Of a stretch of 64,000 bases of DNA, positions 8,658 to 17,575 are shown piece by piece (position 1 is the first letter of the stretch; each line of letters opens with the position of its first letter). A program made the position numbers and the translations under genes. The DNA comes from Hyphomonadaceae bacterium (GTDB lineage Bacteria > Pseudomonadota > Alphaproteobacteria > Rhizobiales > Hyphomicrobiaceae), in the NCBI GenBank assembly GCA_019747815.1, contig JAIEQJ010000006.1, forward strand, positions 1 to 64,000, written 5' to 3'. The notes beneath the pieces are model-generated. The model was not told where the DNA came from. It saw only the letters and a list, made by a program, of their open reading frames with translations, and searched no databases.

Positions 8658-11117
8658 ATGCTGAAGGGCACCACAGATCAGCTCGCTGCGACGTTGCGCA
8701 AGCTCGCGGGCCGTCTGCAGGCCGCCGCGTATGCAGGGCGCATCAAGGTGCGGGTCTGGGCGAGTGGGGCGCCGGCGCCCTCTCCTCTCGATCCTGTGCT
8801 GGAGAACGGTCCCCCGCTCCCCGGCACGAGCGACCGCGCCTTCTGGCTCGGGCTCATCGTGGTCAGCCTGTCGGTCGTCTCCGGGCTTGCGACCTACCTC
8901 ATTCTGACGGGTCTCACTCCCATCGTCCCGCGCAACGACGTGGTGCTGACCGCCCTCATCATCAATGTGCTGCTCGTCATTGCCATGGTGGCGGTGATCG
9001 CTGTGCAGATGCTGGGGCTGTGGCGGGCCTGGAAGAAGAAGGTTGCGGGTGCCAGGCTGCACGCGCGCATCGTCGCCCTGTTCAGCCTGATCGCAGCCCT
9101 GCCGGCGCTGCTCCTGGCCGTTGCGGCAACGACCACCTTCTCGCGCGCGCTCGATAGCTGGTTCAACCAGCAAACCATGGCGATCGTGCAGAACTCCCTG
9201 CAGGTGGGGAACGCGTATCTGCTCGAGCACGGTCAGGTCATCCGCACCGACATCGTCAACATGGCGCGCGATCTCGACGATGCCGCCGCCTTGATTGCCG
9301 GCGACCGGACCAAGTTCCGTGAATTGATGATCGGGCAGGCGAGCCTGCGCGATCTTCCCGCAACCTATGTAATCGACAGCAAGGGCACGGTGAAGGTCGC
9401 CGTCCTCGAGGATGACCGCATCCCCTACGTCGCGCCGCCGCCCCACCTCATCCGTGCCGCCGAGGCCGGACACGTCCCGCTGCTGATGCCGCTCAAGCTG
9501 CAGGCGCTGGACGATGAAAGCATCACCTACAGCCTGCTGCCCGAGCATCTCGTGCGCGACGCCCAGCGCGGGCGGGTCGCAGCCCTCACCAAGCTGCGCA
9601 ACTATCCCGATTCCTACCTCTACGCCGCGCGCGGCGTCGACCCGACGGTCGTGCGCCATCTGCGGCAAACCAATGAAGGCGTTGCAGCCTATGAGGAGCT
9701 GAAGCGGGCGCGCGGTGGACTGCAGCTCGCGCACGGCCTGCTCTATTTCATGATCTCGCTGACCGCCCTGCTGGCGGCCATCTGGGTGGGACTGTGGTTC
9801 GCCGGGCTATTCGTTGCCCCCATCCGCCGCCTGATCAGCGCGGCGCAGGAGGTTGCGCGTGGCAACCTGAGGGTCGAATTGCCGATCCGGCGCGGCGAGG
9901 GCGACTTGCGCCGTCTGTCGGTGAACTTCAATGCGATGACCAAGGAGCTTGAGCGCCAGCGCACGGATTTGGTGACCGCCAACGGCCAGCTCACCGAGCG
10001 GCGTCAATTCATGGAAGCCGTGCTGTCGGGCGTGTCTGCGGGCGTGATCGGGCTCGACGGCAACGGGCGCATCACGCTGGCCAGCCGCTCCGCGCAGAAG
10101 CTGCTCGGACGGGAGGAGGCGGACCTCATTGGACGCGAACTGGCAACGGCGGTGCCGGAGTTCGCCGCACTTCTGAAGGAGAAGGCCGACCCGGGAGGCC
10201 AAGCCAAGGCGCAGCAGCAGGTGACGCTGGTCATCGACGGCGATGAGCGCAATTTCGCCGTGCGTTTGACGGGTCAGGCGCCCGGCGAGGAGCACCACGG
10301 CTCGGTGCTGACCTTCGACGATGTCACCGACCTCGTCGCCGCGCAGCGCACCTCCGCCTGGGCCGACGTGGCACGGCGCATCGCGCACGAGATCAAGAAC
10401 CCGCTCACACCGATACAGCTCTCGGCCGAGCGCATCCGCCGCAAATACGGCAAGGTCATCGTTGATGATCGCGAGACCTTCGACCGCTGCACCGAGACGA
10501 TCATCCGTCAGGTCGGTGACGTCACACGGATGGTGGATGAGTTCTCGGCCTTCGCCCGGTCGCCCAAGCCGCAGATGGAAGTACAGGATATCCGCGAAGT
10601 CGTTCGCACGGCCGTGCTCGACCGCCAGATGGCGGGCGCCGACATTGCGTTCGAGACCAAAGTCGGCAAGGAGCCGATCATCGTCTCGTGCGACCGGCGC
10701 CTGATCTCGCAAGCCGTCATCAATCTGGTCAAGAATGGGCAGGAAGCCATCCAAAGCTACGCGGAAAGCCCTGACCGGGAGCCTGGATGGAAGGGCTGCA
10801 TCGAAACCGTCGTGCGGCGGAATGGAGATCGCGTCGACATCGAGATCATTGACAACGGCGCAGGCCTTCCCAAGCACAATCGCCATCGCCTGCTCGAGCC
10901 CTACGTGACCACCAAGGGCAACAAGGGCACCGGCCTGGGCCTTGCCATCGTGCAAAAGAGCGTCGAGCAGCACAATGGTGTGCTCGCGCTCGAGGATGCG
11001 CCGCCCGGCCCAGGCCGCATGCATGGCGCCCTGCTTCGCATAACGCTGCCGGTCGTCCCCACCGCGCCGGCCGCACCCCTACAACCTGAACCTGCTGCCG
11101 TCGGCGGCAGCGCCTGA
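8658..11117 (+). CDS. ntrY: membrane sensor histidine kinase NtrY
   Basis: About 819 residues from ATG 8658; an upstream in-frame GTG at 8586 would add 24 residues but lies in a candidate operator, and neither start has a strong Shine-Dalgarno sequence. The N-terminus holds several membrane segments (for example AFWLGLIVVSLSVVSGLATYLIL) with a large periplasmic loop before a further segment. HAMP, PAS and HisKA domains follow, with the phospho-His in [20 protein letters not shown], then an HATPase domain ending GTGLGLAIVQK. NtrY pairs with NtrX and has been linked to nitrogen metabolism and redox or envelope responses. The ntrX start is 24 bases downstream. Confidence 0.95.
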   Translation: MLKGTTDQLAATLRKLAGRLQAAAYAGRIKVRVWASGAPAPSPLDPVLENGPPLPGTSDRAFWLGLIVVSLSVVSGLATYLILTGLTPIVPRNDVVLTALIINVLLVIAMVAVIAVQMLGLWRAWKKKVAGARLHARIVALFSLIAALPALLLAVAATTTFSRALDSWFNQQTMAIVQNSLQVGNAYLLEHGQVIRTDIVNMARDLDDAAALIAGDRTKFRELMIGQASLRDLPATYVIDSKGTVKVAVLEDDRIPYVAPPPHLIRAAEAGHVPLLMPLKLQALDDESITYSLLPEHLVRDAQRGRVAALTKLRNYPDSYLYAARGVDPTVVRHLRQTNEGVAAYEELKRARGGLQLAHGLLYFMISLTALLAAIWVGLWFAGLFVAPIRRLISAAQEVARGNLRVELPIRRGEGDLRRLSVNFNAMTKELERQRTDLVTANGQLTERRQFMEAVLSGVSAGVIGLDGNGRITLASRSAQKLLGREEADLIGRELATAVPEFAALLKEKADPGGQAKAQQQVTLVIDGDERNFAVRLTGQAPGEEHHGSVLTFDDVTDLVAAQRTSAWADVARRIAHEIKNPLTPIQLSAERIRRKYGKVIVDDRETFDRCTETIIRQVGDVTRMVDEFSAFARSPKPQMEVQDIREVVRTAVLDRQMAGADIAFETKVGKEPIIVSCDRRLISQAVINLVKNGQEAIQSYAESPDREPGWKGCIETVVRRNGDRVDIEIIDNGAGLPKHNRHRLLEPYVTTKGNKGTGLGLAIVQKSVEQHNGVLALEDAPPGPGRMHGALLRITLPVVPTAPAAPLQPEPAAVGGSA

Positions 11118-11141
11118 TGCCAACGAGGCAAGGAGCGACAG

Positions 11142-12536
11142 ATGGCGTCTGACATCCTGATCGTGGACGACGAGGCGGATATCCGCGAGATGGTCGCGGG
11201 CTTCCTGCAGGACGACGGCCACCGCACGCGGCTTGCACGCGATTCCGACGAGGCCTTGAAGGCCATCGAGGAGCGCCGGCCGCAGCTCGTCATTCTGGAC
11301 ATTTGGCTGCAAGGCAGCCGCCTGGATGGGCTGGAGGTGTTGAACATCACCAAGAAGGCGCACCCAGATCTGCCGGTCATCATCATTTCCGGCCACGGCA
11401 ACATCGAGACCGCGGTCACGGCCATCAAGCGCGGGGCCTACGACTATATCGAGAAGCCCTTCAAGGCCGACAGGCTGCTGCTGGTGACGGCGCGAGCGCT
11501 CGAAGCCTCCAAGCTTCAGCGCGAGGTGCGCGAGCTGCGCGAGCGTTCGGCCGTCAGCTTCGACATGATCGGCCGTTCGGCCGCGGTGAACGCGCTGCGG
11601 GCATCGCTCGAGCGCGTGGCGCCCACCAACAGCCGCGTGCTGATTCGCGGCGCGGCCGGCTCGGGCAAGGAGCTGTGCGCCCGCGTCATGCACGACAAAT
11701 CGCATCGCAAGGATGGCCCTTTCATCGTGCTGAACGCGGCATCGATGGCGCCTGATCGGGTGGAGGAGGAGCTGTTCGGCACGGAAGACCACGCCGGGCC
11801 CCGGAAGGTCGGCGCGCTCGAGGCCGCTCACGGCGGCACGCTCTACATCGACGAAGTCGCCGACATGCCGCTCGAAACTCAGGGCAAGGTGCTGCGCGTG
11901 CTGGTGGAGCAGAAGTTCCAGCGCGTGGGCGGCGGGCCCAAGGTCGCAGTCGACGTGCGCATCATTTCCTCCACCAGCCGCGACTTGGAGCGCGATATGA
12001 CCGAAGGACGGTTCCGCGAGGACCTCTATCACCGGCTCAATGTCGTGCCCTTGCGCGTGCCGGGACTGGCCGAGCGGCGCGACGATATTCCAGAGCTCAT
12101 CCAGTTCTTCGTCACGCAGGTTTCTCACTCCTCGGGGCTGGCGCCGCGCAAGATCGGCGAGGATGCCGTCGCCGTGCTGCAGGCGCACGACTGGCCGGGC
12201 AACGTGCGCGAGCTCAGGAACAACATCGAGCGGCTGCTGATCCTGTCCGGTGGCGACCCGGATGCCATCATCACGGCCAACATGCTGCCGGAGGAGATCG
12301 GCTCCAACGTGCCGCTGCCGGTCAACGGCGGCGCGGAGCATCTGATGTCGCTGCCGCTGCGCGAGGCGCGCGAGATCTTCGAGCGCGAGTACCTGCTCGC
12401 CCAGATCAACCGCTTCGGCGGCAACATCTCGCGCACGGCCGAGTTCGTCGGCATGGAGCGCTCGGCCCTGCATCGCAAGCTGCGCGCGCTCGGCGTGAGC
12501 TCGCAGGAGCGCAGCGGCGACGTGCGTCCGAACTGA
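11142..12536 (+). CDS. ntrX: response regulator NtrX
   Basis: 464 residues: a receiver domain with Asp53 (ILDIWLQ), an AAA+ domain with Walker A GAAGSGKE (170-177) and Walker B GTLYIDE, and a C-terminal Fis-type HTH (ISRTAEFVGMERSALHRKLRAL). Where sigma-54 activators carry GAFTGA, this protein reads ELFGTEDHAGPRKVGALE. Loss of that loop is typical of alphaproteobacterial NtrX, which therefore probably controls sigma-70 promoters rather than opening sigma-54 complexes. ATG 11142 has AGGAG upstream. Partner of NtrY. Confidence 0.96.
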   Translation: MASDILIVDDEADIREMVAGFLQDDGHRTRLARDSDEALKAIEERRPQLVILDIWLQGSRLDGLEVLNITKKAHPDLPVIIISGHGNIETAVTAIKRGAYDYIEKPFKADRLLLVTARALEASKLQREVRELRERSAVSFDMIGRSAAVNALRASLERVAPTNSRVLIRGAAGSGKELCARVMHDKSHRKDGPFIVLNAASMAPDRVEEELFGTEDHAGPRKVGALEAAHGGTLYIDEVADMPLETQGKVLRVLVEQKFQRVGGGPKVAVDVRIISSTSRDLERDMTEGRFREDLYHRLNVVPLRVPGLAERRDDIPELIQFFVTQVSHSSGLAPRKIGEDAVAVLQAHDWPGNVRELRNNIERLLILSGGDPDAIITANMLPEEIGSNVPLPVNGGAEHLMSLPLREAREIFEREYLLAQINRFGGNISRTAEFVGMERSALHRKLRALGVSSQERSGDVRPN

Positions 12537-12587
12537 TCGTGCTGTGAAACGGATCAACGAGCTGAGCGAGCGGGAACCGATTTGGAC

Positions 12588-13451
12588 ATGACACGCGTCG
12601 TTTACGTCAACGGTCAATACCAACCCTATGCCGATGCCGCCGTGCACGCGGAGGACCGCGGCTTTCAGTTTGCCGATGCGGTGTATGAGGTGTGCGAGGT
12701 GAAGGGCGGCCGGCTGGTCGACGAGACACGCCACATGCAGCGCCTGCAGCGCTCGCTGGCGGAGCTGCGCATCCCGCAGCCCATGACAGGCGGCGCTTGG
12801 TCGCGCGTGCTGCGCGAGACCATCCGGCGCAATCGTGTCACCGACGGCATCGTGTACCTGCAAGTCTCGCGCGGCGCCGGACCGCGCGACTTCCTGTTTC
12901 CTTCCGACGAGGTGCTGCCGACGGTCGTCTGCCTGGCGCGCAGCGTCTCTTCCCGGCGGCTTGCCGCCGCGGCGGAGGCGGGCATCGCCGTGAAGACCAT
13001 GCCCGACATCCGCTGGGGGCGGTGCGACATCAAGACCGTCATGCTCCTGCCGGCGGCGCTCGCCAAGGAGGCTGCGCGGGGTGAAAGCGCCAAGGAGGCC
13101 TGGCTCGTCGACGAGGCAGGCTTCATCACCGAAGGCGCCTCTTCCAACGCCTGGATCGTCGACCAGGAGGGGCATCTGGTGACCCGCCAGATCGATAACG
13201 CCATCCTGCGGGGGGTGACCCGCACCACCTTGATCGACGTGCTGAAGCGCGCCGGCCTCGAGTTCGTCGAGCGGCCGTTCACGGTGGACGAGGCCAGGGG
13301 CGCGCGCGAGGCCTTCATCACGTCGGCCACCAATATCGTCATGCCGGTCGTGAGGATCGATGGTCATTCCATAGGCAATGGGGCGCCGGGCCTGCTCACA
13401 CAAAGGCTGAGGACCGAATTTCATGCGTCGGCCGAGTTGGCTGCGCGTTGA
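12588..13451 (+). CDS. dat: D-amino acid aminotransferase
   Basis: 287-residue fold-type IV PLP enzyme. The Schiff-base lysine is Lys149 in IRWGRCDIKTVMLLPA, and the cofactor phosphate-binding motif EGASSNAWIV follows. The residue pattern (YEVCEVKGGRL, YLQVSRGAGPRDF) matches D-alanine transaminases more closely than branched-chain ones. It would interconvert D-alanine and D-glutamate with 2-oxoacids, supporting peptidoglycan precursors. The gene sits between ntrX and hfq as in other Hyphomicrobiales. ATG 12588 is preferred over TTG 12582. Confidence 0.9.
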   Translation: MTRVVYVNGQYQPYADAAVHAEDRGFQFADAVYEVCEVKGGRLVDETRHMQRLQRSLAELRIPQPMTGGAWSRVLRETIRRNRVTDGIVYLQVSRGAGPRDFLFPSDEVLPTVVCLARSVSSRRLAAAAEAGIAVKTMPDIRWGRCDIKTVMLLPAALAKEAARGESAKEAWLVDEAGFITEGASSNAWIVDQEGHLVTRQIDNAILRGVTRTTLIDVLKRAGLEFVERPFTVDEARGAREAFITSATNIVMPVVRIDGHSIGNGAPGLLTQRLRTEFHASAELAAR

Positions 13452-13584
13452 CCAACGGCGATAATCTAGGCTTGCAAAGCAGCGAATCTGCTTGTGCGAG
13501 GCAGCATGAATCTGCAAATTACCGGGCAACGGGGTGCGGGCTGAAGTCTGCCGCCTTGCTGCGTAACGAAAACGGATAATAACA

Positions 13585-13836
13585 ATGGCCGAAAAAGCCC
13601 AAAGCCTTCAGGACACGTTCCTGAACTACGTGCGGAAAAACAAGACGCCGCTGACCATCTTTCTCATCAATGGCGTCAAGCTGCAGGGCATTGTCACCTG
13701 GTTCGACAATTTCTGCGTGCTGCTTCGTCGCGATGGACACTCGCAATTGGTGTACAAGCACGCCATTTCCACAATTATGCCCGGTCAGCCGGTGCATCTC
13801 ATGGATTCCGATCCGGCCGAAGGCCAGCAAGGCTAG
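13585..13836 (+). CDS. hfq: RNA chaperone Hfq
   Basis: 83 residues with the Sm1 region ([28 protein letters not shown]) and the Sm2 motif YKHAIS. Hfq forms a hexameric ring that matches small RNAs to target mRNAs. The short C-terminus ([11 protein letters not shown]) is typical for Alphaproteobacteria. hflX begins 74 bases downstream, the classic hfq-hflX pairing. The 133-base region upstream of ATG 13585 probably holds its promoter; a small AAGCAG/CTGCTT hairpin lies there. Confidence 0.98.
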   Translation: MAEKAQSLQDTFLNYVRKNKTPLTIFLINGVKLQGIVTWFDNFCVLLRRDGHSQLVYKHAISTIMPGQPVHLMDSDPAEGQQG

Positions 13837-13910
13837 CTATCGCAACGACGCCGCCCAGCGCCCGACCTGTCTCCAAGCGCCGCGCTCCCATCGAGCGCGA
13901 GAGGCCCGTC

Positions 13911-15248
13911 ATGCGCGCGGTTGTGCTCGTGCCTGTGCGCACGACATGGCGGCGGCGTTCGCAGGCCGTGAACGGCAACGGTCCGGCGGGTGCGCCGGCT
14001 GCGCACTCCGTCGAGGATCGCCTGGCCGAAGCGGTCGGATTGGCGCAAGCCATCGCGCTCGATGTGGCGGCGGCCGAGATCGTGCCGCTGCCCGAGCCTC
14101 GGCCGTCGACGCTGTTCGGCTCGGGCAAGGTGGCCGAGCTCGGCGCGCTGATCGCTGGGCTGGGCGCCGGCCTTGCTATCGTGGATCACGCCGTGACGCC
14201 CGTGCAGCAGCGCAATCTCGAGAAGGCGTGGGGCTGCAAGGTGCTCGACCGCACCGGGCTCATCCTTGAGATCTTCGGGCAGCGCGCGCTCACCCGCGAA
14301 GGTCGCCTGCAGGTGGAGCTCGCGCATCTGACCTATCAAAAGAGCCGGCTGGTGCGGACCTGGACTCACCTTGAGCGCCAGCGCGGCGGCTTCGGCTTTC
14401 TCGGCGGTCCCGGCGAGGCGCAGATCGAGACCGATCGGCGCTTGATCGATGAGCGCATTGCTGCGATCCGCAAGGAACTGGCGGTGGTCGTCAAGACCCG
14501 CAGCCTGCATCGGGCCGGAAGAAAGCGCGTGCCGTTCCCGGTCGTGGCCATCGTCGGCTACACCAACGCAGGCAAGTCGACCCTGTTCAACCGTCTGACC
14601 GGCGCTGCGGTCTCGGCCAAGGACCAGGTGTTCCAGACACTCGACCCGACGATGCGCGAGATTGGGCTTGCGAGCGGGCGCAAGGCCATCCTCTCCGATA
14701 CCGTCGGCTTCATCTCCGATCTGCCGACGACGCTGGTGGCCGCCTTCCGCGCCACGCTCGAGGAGGTGGTGGAGGCCGATCTCGTCCTGCATGTGCGCGA
14801 CATCAGCCACCGCGAGAGCGATGCGCAAAGGCACGATGTCGAAGCTGTGCTGGCGGACCTTGGTATCGCGGCCACCGACGTGGACGGACCGTTGCTGGAA
14901 GTGTGGAACAAGGCGGATCGGCTTTCGGCAGCAGAGCGCGTCGAGGTCCGGCACGCTGCCGCGCGCAGCGAACGGCGTGCCGTGCTCGTTTCGGCCGTCA
15001 CCGGAGAGGGCATCGAGCGTCTGCGGCGGGCCATCGATCTGCGGCTCGGCGCCGATGATGTGATTCTCACGCTGGAGGTGCCGGCGGCCGAAGGCCGGCT
15101 CTTGAGCTGGCTGCATGCCAACACCGAGGTTCTCCAGGAGGAGACCGCGGAAACCGGCGCCGTTACAACACGTGTCCGCATCGATCCTGCGACGCGCGGC
15201 AAGCTCGATCGCGAGCTCAAGCGGGCCGGAATCGCCCTGACCGGGTAA
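13911..15248 (+). CDS. hflX: GTPase HflX
   Basis: 445 residues: an N-terminal HflX domain (TLFGSGKVAELGALIAGLGA), a coiled-coil linker rich in Arg, Gln and Glu (LTYQKSRLVRTWTHLERQRG), and a GTPase domain with G1 GYTNAGKST, G3 DTVGF and G4 NKAD. HflX binds the 50S subunit and rescues or splits stalled ribosomes, notably under heat stress. It follows hfq on the same strand. In many relatives mazG comes next; here mazG is 9 kb away, beyond an accessory block and dnaE. Confidence 0.96.
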   Translation: MRAVVLVPVRTTWRRRSQAVNGNGPAGAPAAHSVEDRLAEAVGLAQAIALDVAAAEIVPLPEPRPSTLFGSGKVAELGALIAGLGAGLAIVDHAVTPVQQRNLEKAWGCKVLDRTGLILEIFGQRALTREGRLQVELAHLTYQKSRLVRTWTHLERQRGGFGFLGGPGEAQIETDRRLIDERIAAIRKELAVVVKTRSLHRAGRKRVPFPVVAIVGYTNAGKSTLFNRLTGAAVSAKDQVFQTLDPTMREIGLASGRKAILSDTVGFISDLPTTLVAAFRATLEEVVEADLVLHVRDISHRESDAQRHDVEAVLADLGIAATDVDGPLLEVWNKADRLSAAERVEVRHAAARSERRAVLVSAVTGEGIERLRRAIDLRLGADDVILTLEVPAAEGRLLSWLHANTEVLQEETAETGAVTTRVRIDPATRGKLDRELKRAGIALTG

Positions 15249-15316
15249 GAAGCCCGCGCGATGCGCGTTGTCCGGTCCATTTGTTTCGCACCGCGCATCG
15301 TCGACATGCCTCCAAA

Positions 15317-15350
15317 ATGAAAACCCCGCAGCCGTAAAGGCATGCGGGGT
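15317..15350 (-). terminator. rho-independent terminator for the small minus-strand gene
   Basis: On the minus strand ACCCCGCATGCC-TTTAC-GGCTGCGGGGT forms an 11-base-pair stem with one bulged base and is followed by TTTTCATTTT. This is a textbook intrinsic terminator. It lies about 36 bases beyond the stop codon of the small reading frame at 15387-15569, and its orientation does not fit hflX. Confidence 0.8.
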
Positions 15351-15386
15351 GAGGCAGGCGCCATTCAAAGGGCTCCAGCAGGCCGG

Positions 15387-15569
15387 TCAGCGCGGCAGCG
15401 GTCCCGACCGTGCCACATGGGCCTGGCCCCCCTTGCTGATGTCGTCGGGTTGCCAGAAAAACAGCGAAGCCCCGAGCAAGGCACACGCAACCAGAAAGCA
15501 CATGAACGCTCCCTGTTTGGCGAGCATCCAATGCCGTCCGTTCACTTGCTCCGTCGTATGCAGGTCCAT
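15387..15569 (-). CDS. small single-pass membrane protein, unknown function
   Basis: 60-residue reading frame with one strongly hydrophobic segment at about 22-41 (FMCFLVACALLGASLFFWQP), a charged N-terminus and a polar C-terminus. I do not recognise a family. Support for expression is indirect: a strong terminator in the right orientation directly downstream and an AT-rich upstream region that could hold a promoter. ATG 15569 has no clear ribosome site; an internal ATG at 15527 would remove 14 residues. Confidence 0.5.
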   Translation of the reverse strand: MDLHTTEQVNGRHWMLAKQGAFMCFLVACALLGASLFFWQPDDISKGGQAHVARSGPLPR

Positions 15570-15589
15570 GGCAGAGACCGTGAGCTATT

Positions 15590-15760
15590 CCTGTGCCGTC
15601 GGTTTCACTTCGAGTAATGCATAATCCTTAGTTAGGCCATTTCGTCATTAGAATGTGCTTAACCATGCAGATTGAATAAAAGAAACGGCAATCCAGACAT
15701 GATACAACAATTAAATACTGCTCAATAGTTGTTATCGGAATCGATATTGAAAATGCACCC
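15590..15760. other. AT-rich intergenic stretch
   Basis: About 170 bases with base composition far below the surroundings in GC, with an imperfect inverted repeat (ACAACAATT near 15702, AATAGTTGT near 15724). No convincing protein frame is seen. It separates the small membrane protein gene from the downstream end of the ThDP-enzyme gene and probably carries the small gene's promoter; TATGCAT on the minus strand near 15620 is a possible -10 element. Confidence 0.5.
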
Positions 15761-15805
15761 GAAGCGGCGCTGCGGCCGCTCGGCGGGGCGGAAGCCTTTC
15801 CGGAC

Positions 15806-17455
15806 CTATCGGCCCTCACGCACCTCCGACAGCGTTTTGCGCGGCGAGATCGCCTCCGGATCGATCTTGAGCTCGATGACCGAAGGTCTCCCGGAACGCA
15901 GCGCGCTTTCGAATGCGGGCGCGAAGTCCTTGGTCGCTTCGATCGTCCAGCCATCGGCGCCAAAGCTTCGCGCATAGGCGGCGAAATCGGGATTGATGAG
16001 CGTGGTCCCGACCACCCGGTTGGGATACTCCCGCTCCTGATGCATGCGGATCGTGCCGTAGACGCCGTTATTGGCGATCACGGTCACAATCGGCAGGGAA
16101 TATTGTACGGCTGTCGCCAATTCCTGGCCCGTCATCATAAAGCAGCCGTCGCCCTGAAAGTTCACGACCGGCCGTGCCGGGTGCGCCAGCTTGGCCGCGA
16201 TCGCCGCCGGCAGCCCGTACCCCATGGAACCGGACGTCGGCGCCAGTTGTGTGCGATAGCGCTTGTACTCGAAGTACCGGTGTACGAACGCGGCATAGTT
16301 GCCGGCTCCGTTGGTCACGATGCCGTCCTCGGGCAGCATCTGCGACACGGTGCGCACAACCTCCGCAAGCTTCACCGCGCCCGGCAGCGCAATAGGCTTG
16401 AGGCTGCGCTCGTAGGCGGCCCTCAACTCCGCCCGCAACCCCGACCAGGCAATCTTTGCCGGCGGCTTCAGCCGGTCCAGCATGGCGGCGAAGCCCTGCG
16501 CTGTTGTCGCGATCGGCAAATCGGCGCGGTAGACGGAGCCCAACTCGTCGGATGAGGGATGCGCATGGATCAGAAATTGCGCCGGATTGGGAATGCCGAG
16601 CAGCGCGTACTGGCTCGTTGTCATTTCGCCAAGCCGAGCGCCCAGGACCAGCAGCACGTCAGCCGACTTGATGGCCGCGGCTAGCGCCGGATCGATGCCG
16701 ATGCCGGCGCAACCCACGTGACAGCGATGCCGATTGTCGATGTAGTCCTGATACCTGAACGCGGGGGCGACGGGCAGGTCGAACCGATCCGAAAAGGCTT
16801 CGACTGCCCGTTGCACGTCCTGGCTCCACCCGGGCCCGCCTATGATCATCACAGGTCGGGAAGCGTTTGCCAGCCGATCCTGCAGCAGCTCGATGTCGCT
16901 CGGGGTCGGACCAGGCAGGGCTATGCGTGCCGGCTTAGCGTCGAGCGGATCGCTAGTAGCGGAGAGCATGTCCTCAGGCAGGCCGAGCACAACGGGACCC
17001 GGGCGCCCGGAGCGGGCCGTGTGAAAGGCGCGGCTCACATATTCGGGGATGCGCTGGGTCTGGCGGATCACCGCGGCCCATTTGACGAAGGAGGAGAACA
17101 GGCGCTTCACCTCGATCTCCTGGAACGCCTCGCGGTCCTCGTGCTCGCGGGCTGGCATCCCCACGAACAGCACCATGGGCGTGGAATCCTGCTGCGCCAC
17201 ATGCAGCCCGCTCATGGCATTGGCGGCGCCGGGCCCGCGCGTGACGAAGCACACGCCCGGCTCACCCGTGATCTTGCCCCACGCCTCGGCCATCATCGCC
17301 GCGCCGCCCTCCTGGCGGCAGATGACGGTCTTGATGCGATTGGAATCGTGCAGGCCGTCGAGGGCCGCCAGGAAGCTTTCGCCCGGCACGGTGAACGCCG
17401 CAGTGGCGCCCTGGGCTTCGAGCTGGCTGATGAGGATCTTCCCGCCGTGGCGCAT
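15806..17455 (-). CDS. thiamine diphosphate-dependent enzyme (acetolactate synthase-like)
   Basis: 549 residues with the three-domain ThDP layout. The N-terminal Pyr domain has catalytic Glu49 (CRQEGGAAMMAEAWG), the central domain resembles the FAD/ADP-binding domain of the AHAS family, and the PP domain has the cofactor motif QGDGCFMMTGQEL...ANNGVYG. AHAS, oxalyl-CoA decarboxylase, glyoxylate carboligase and sulfoacetaldehyde acetyltransferase share this fold. No small regulatory subunit gene is adjacent, so I leave the substrate open. ATG 17455 has AGGGAG upstream; an ATG 8 codons earlier is less likely. Confidence 0.85.
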   Translation of the reverse strand: MRHGGKILISQLEAQGATAAFTVPGESFLAALDGLHDSNRIKTVICRQEGGAAMMAEAWGKITGEPGVCFVTRGPGAANAMSGLHVAQQDSTPMVLFVGMPAREHEDREAFQEIEVKRLFSSFVKWAAVIRQTQRIPEYVSRAFHTARSGRPGPVVLGLPEDMLSATSDPLDAKPARIALPGPTPSDIELLQDRLANASRPVMIIGGPGWSQDVQRAVEAFSDRFDLPVAPAFRYQDYIDNRHRCHVGCAGIGIDPALAAAIKSADVLLVLGARLGEMTTSQYALLGIPNPAQFLIHAHPSSDELGSVYRADLPIATTAQGFAAMLDRLKPPAKIAWSGLRAELRAAYERSLKPIALPGAVKLAEVVRTVSQMLPEDGIVTNGAGNYAAFVHRYFEYKRYRTQLAPTSGSMGYGLPAAIAAKLAHPARPVVNFQGDGCFMMTGQELATAVQYSLPIVTVIANNGVYGTIRMHQEREYPNRVVGTTLINPDFAAYARSFGADGWTIEATKDFAPAFESALRSGRPSVIELKIDPEAISPRKTLSEVREGR

Positions 17456-17575
17456 CCCTGTCTCCCTTGCGGCCTGCACATGTGGGCATGCGTCTTGTTC
17501 TAGCCCGCTCGTCGTGCGCGGGGCGAGAGTAAAGTCGCGGGGCCGGCGCGGACGATGCGGGTCGCATCCGCAGCG

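Noticed and set aside
13475-13505. AAGCAG/CTGCTT hairpin upstream of hfq
   Set aside because: Six base pairs with a 5-base loop is too weak to call a regulatory RNA element.
11079-13529. 816-codon minus-strand open frame
   Set aside because: Antisense to ntrX and dat; no recognisable motif, Arg/His-rich composition of a shadow frame.
13833-15368. 511-codon minus-strand open frame
   Set aside because: Antisense to hflX; no motif.
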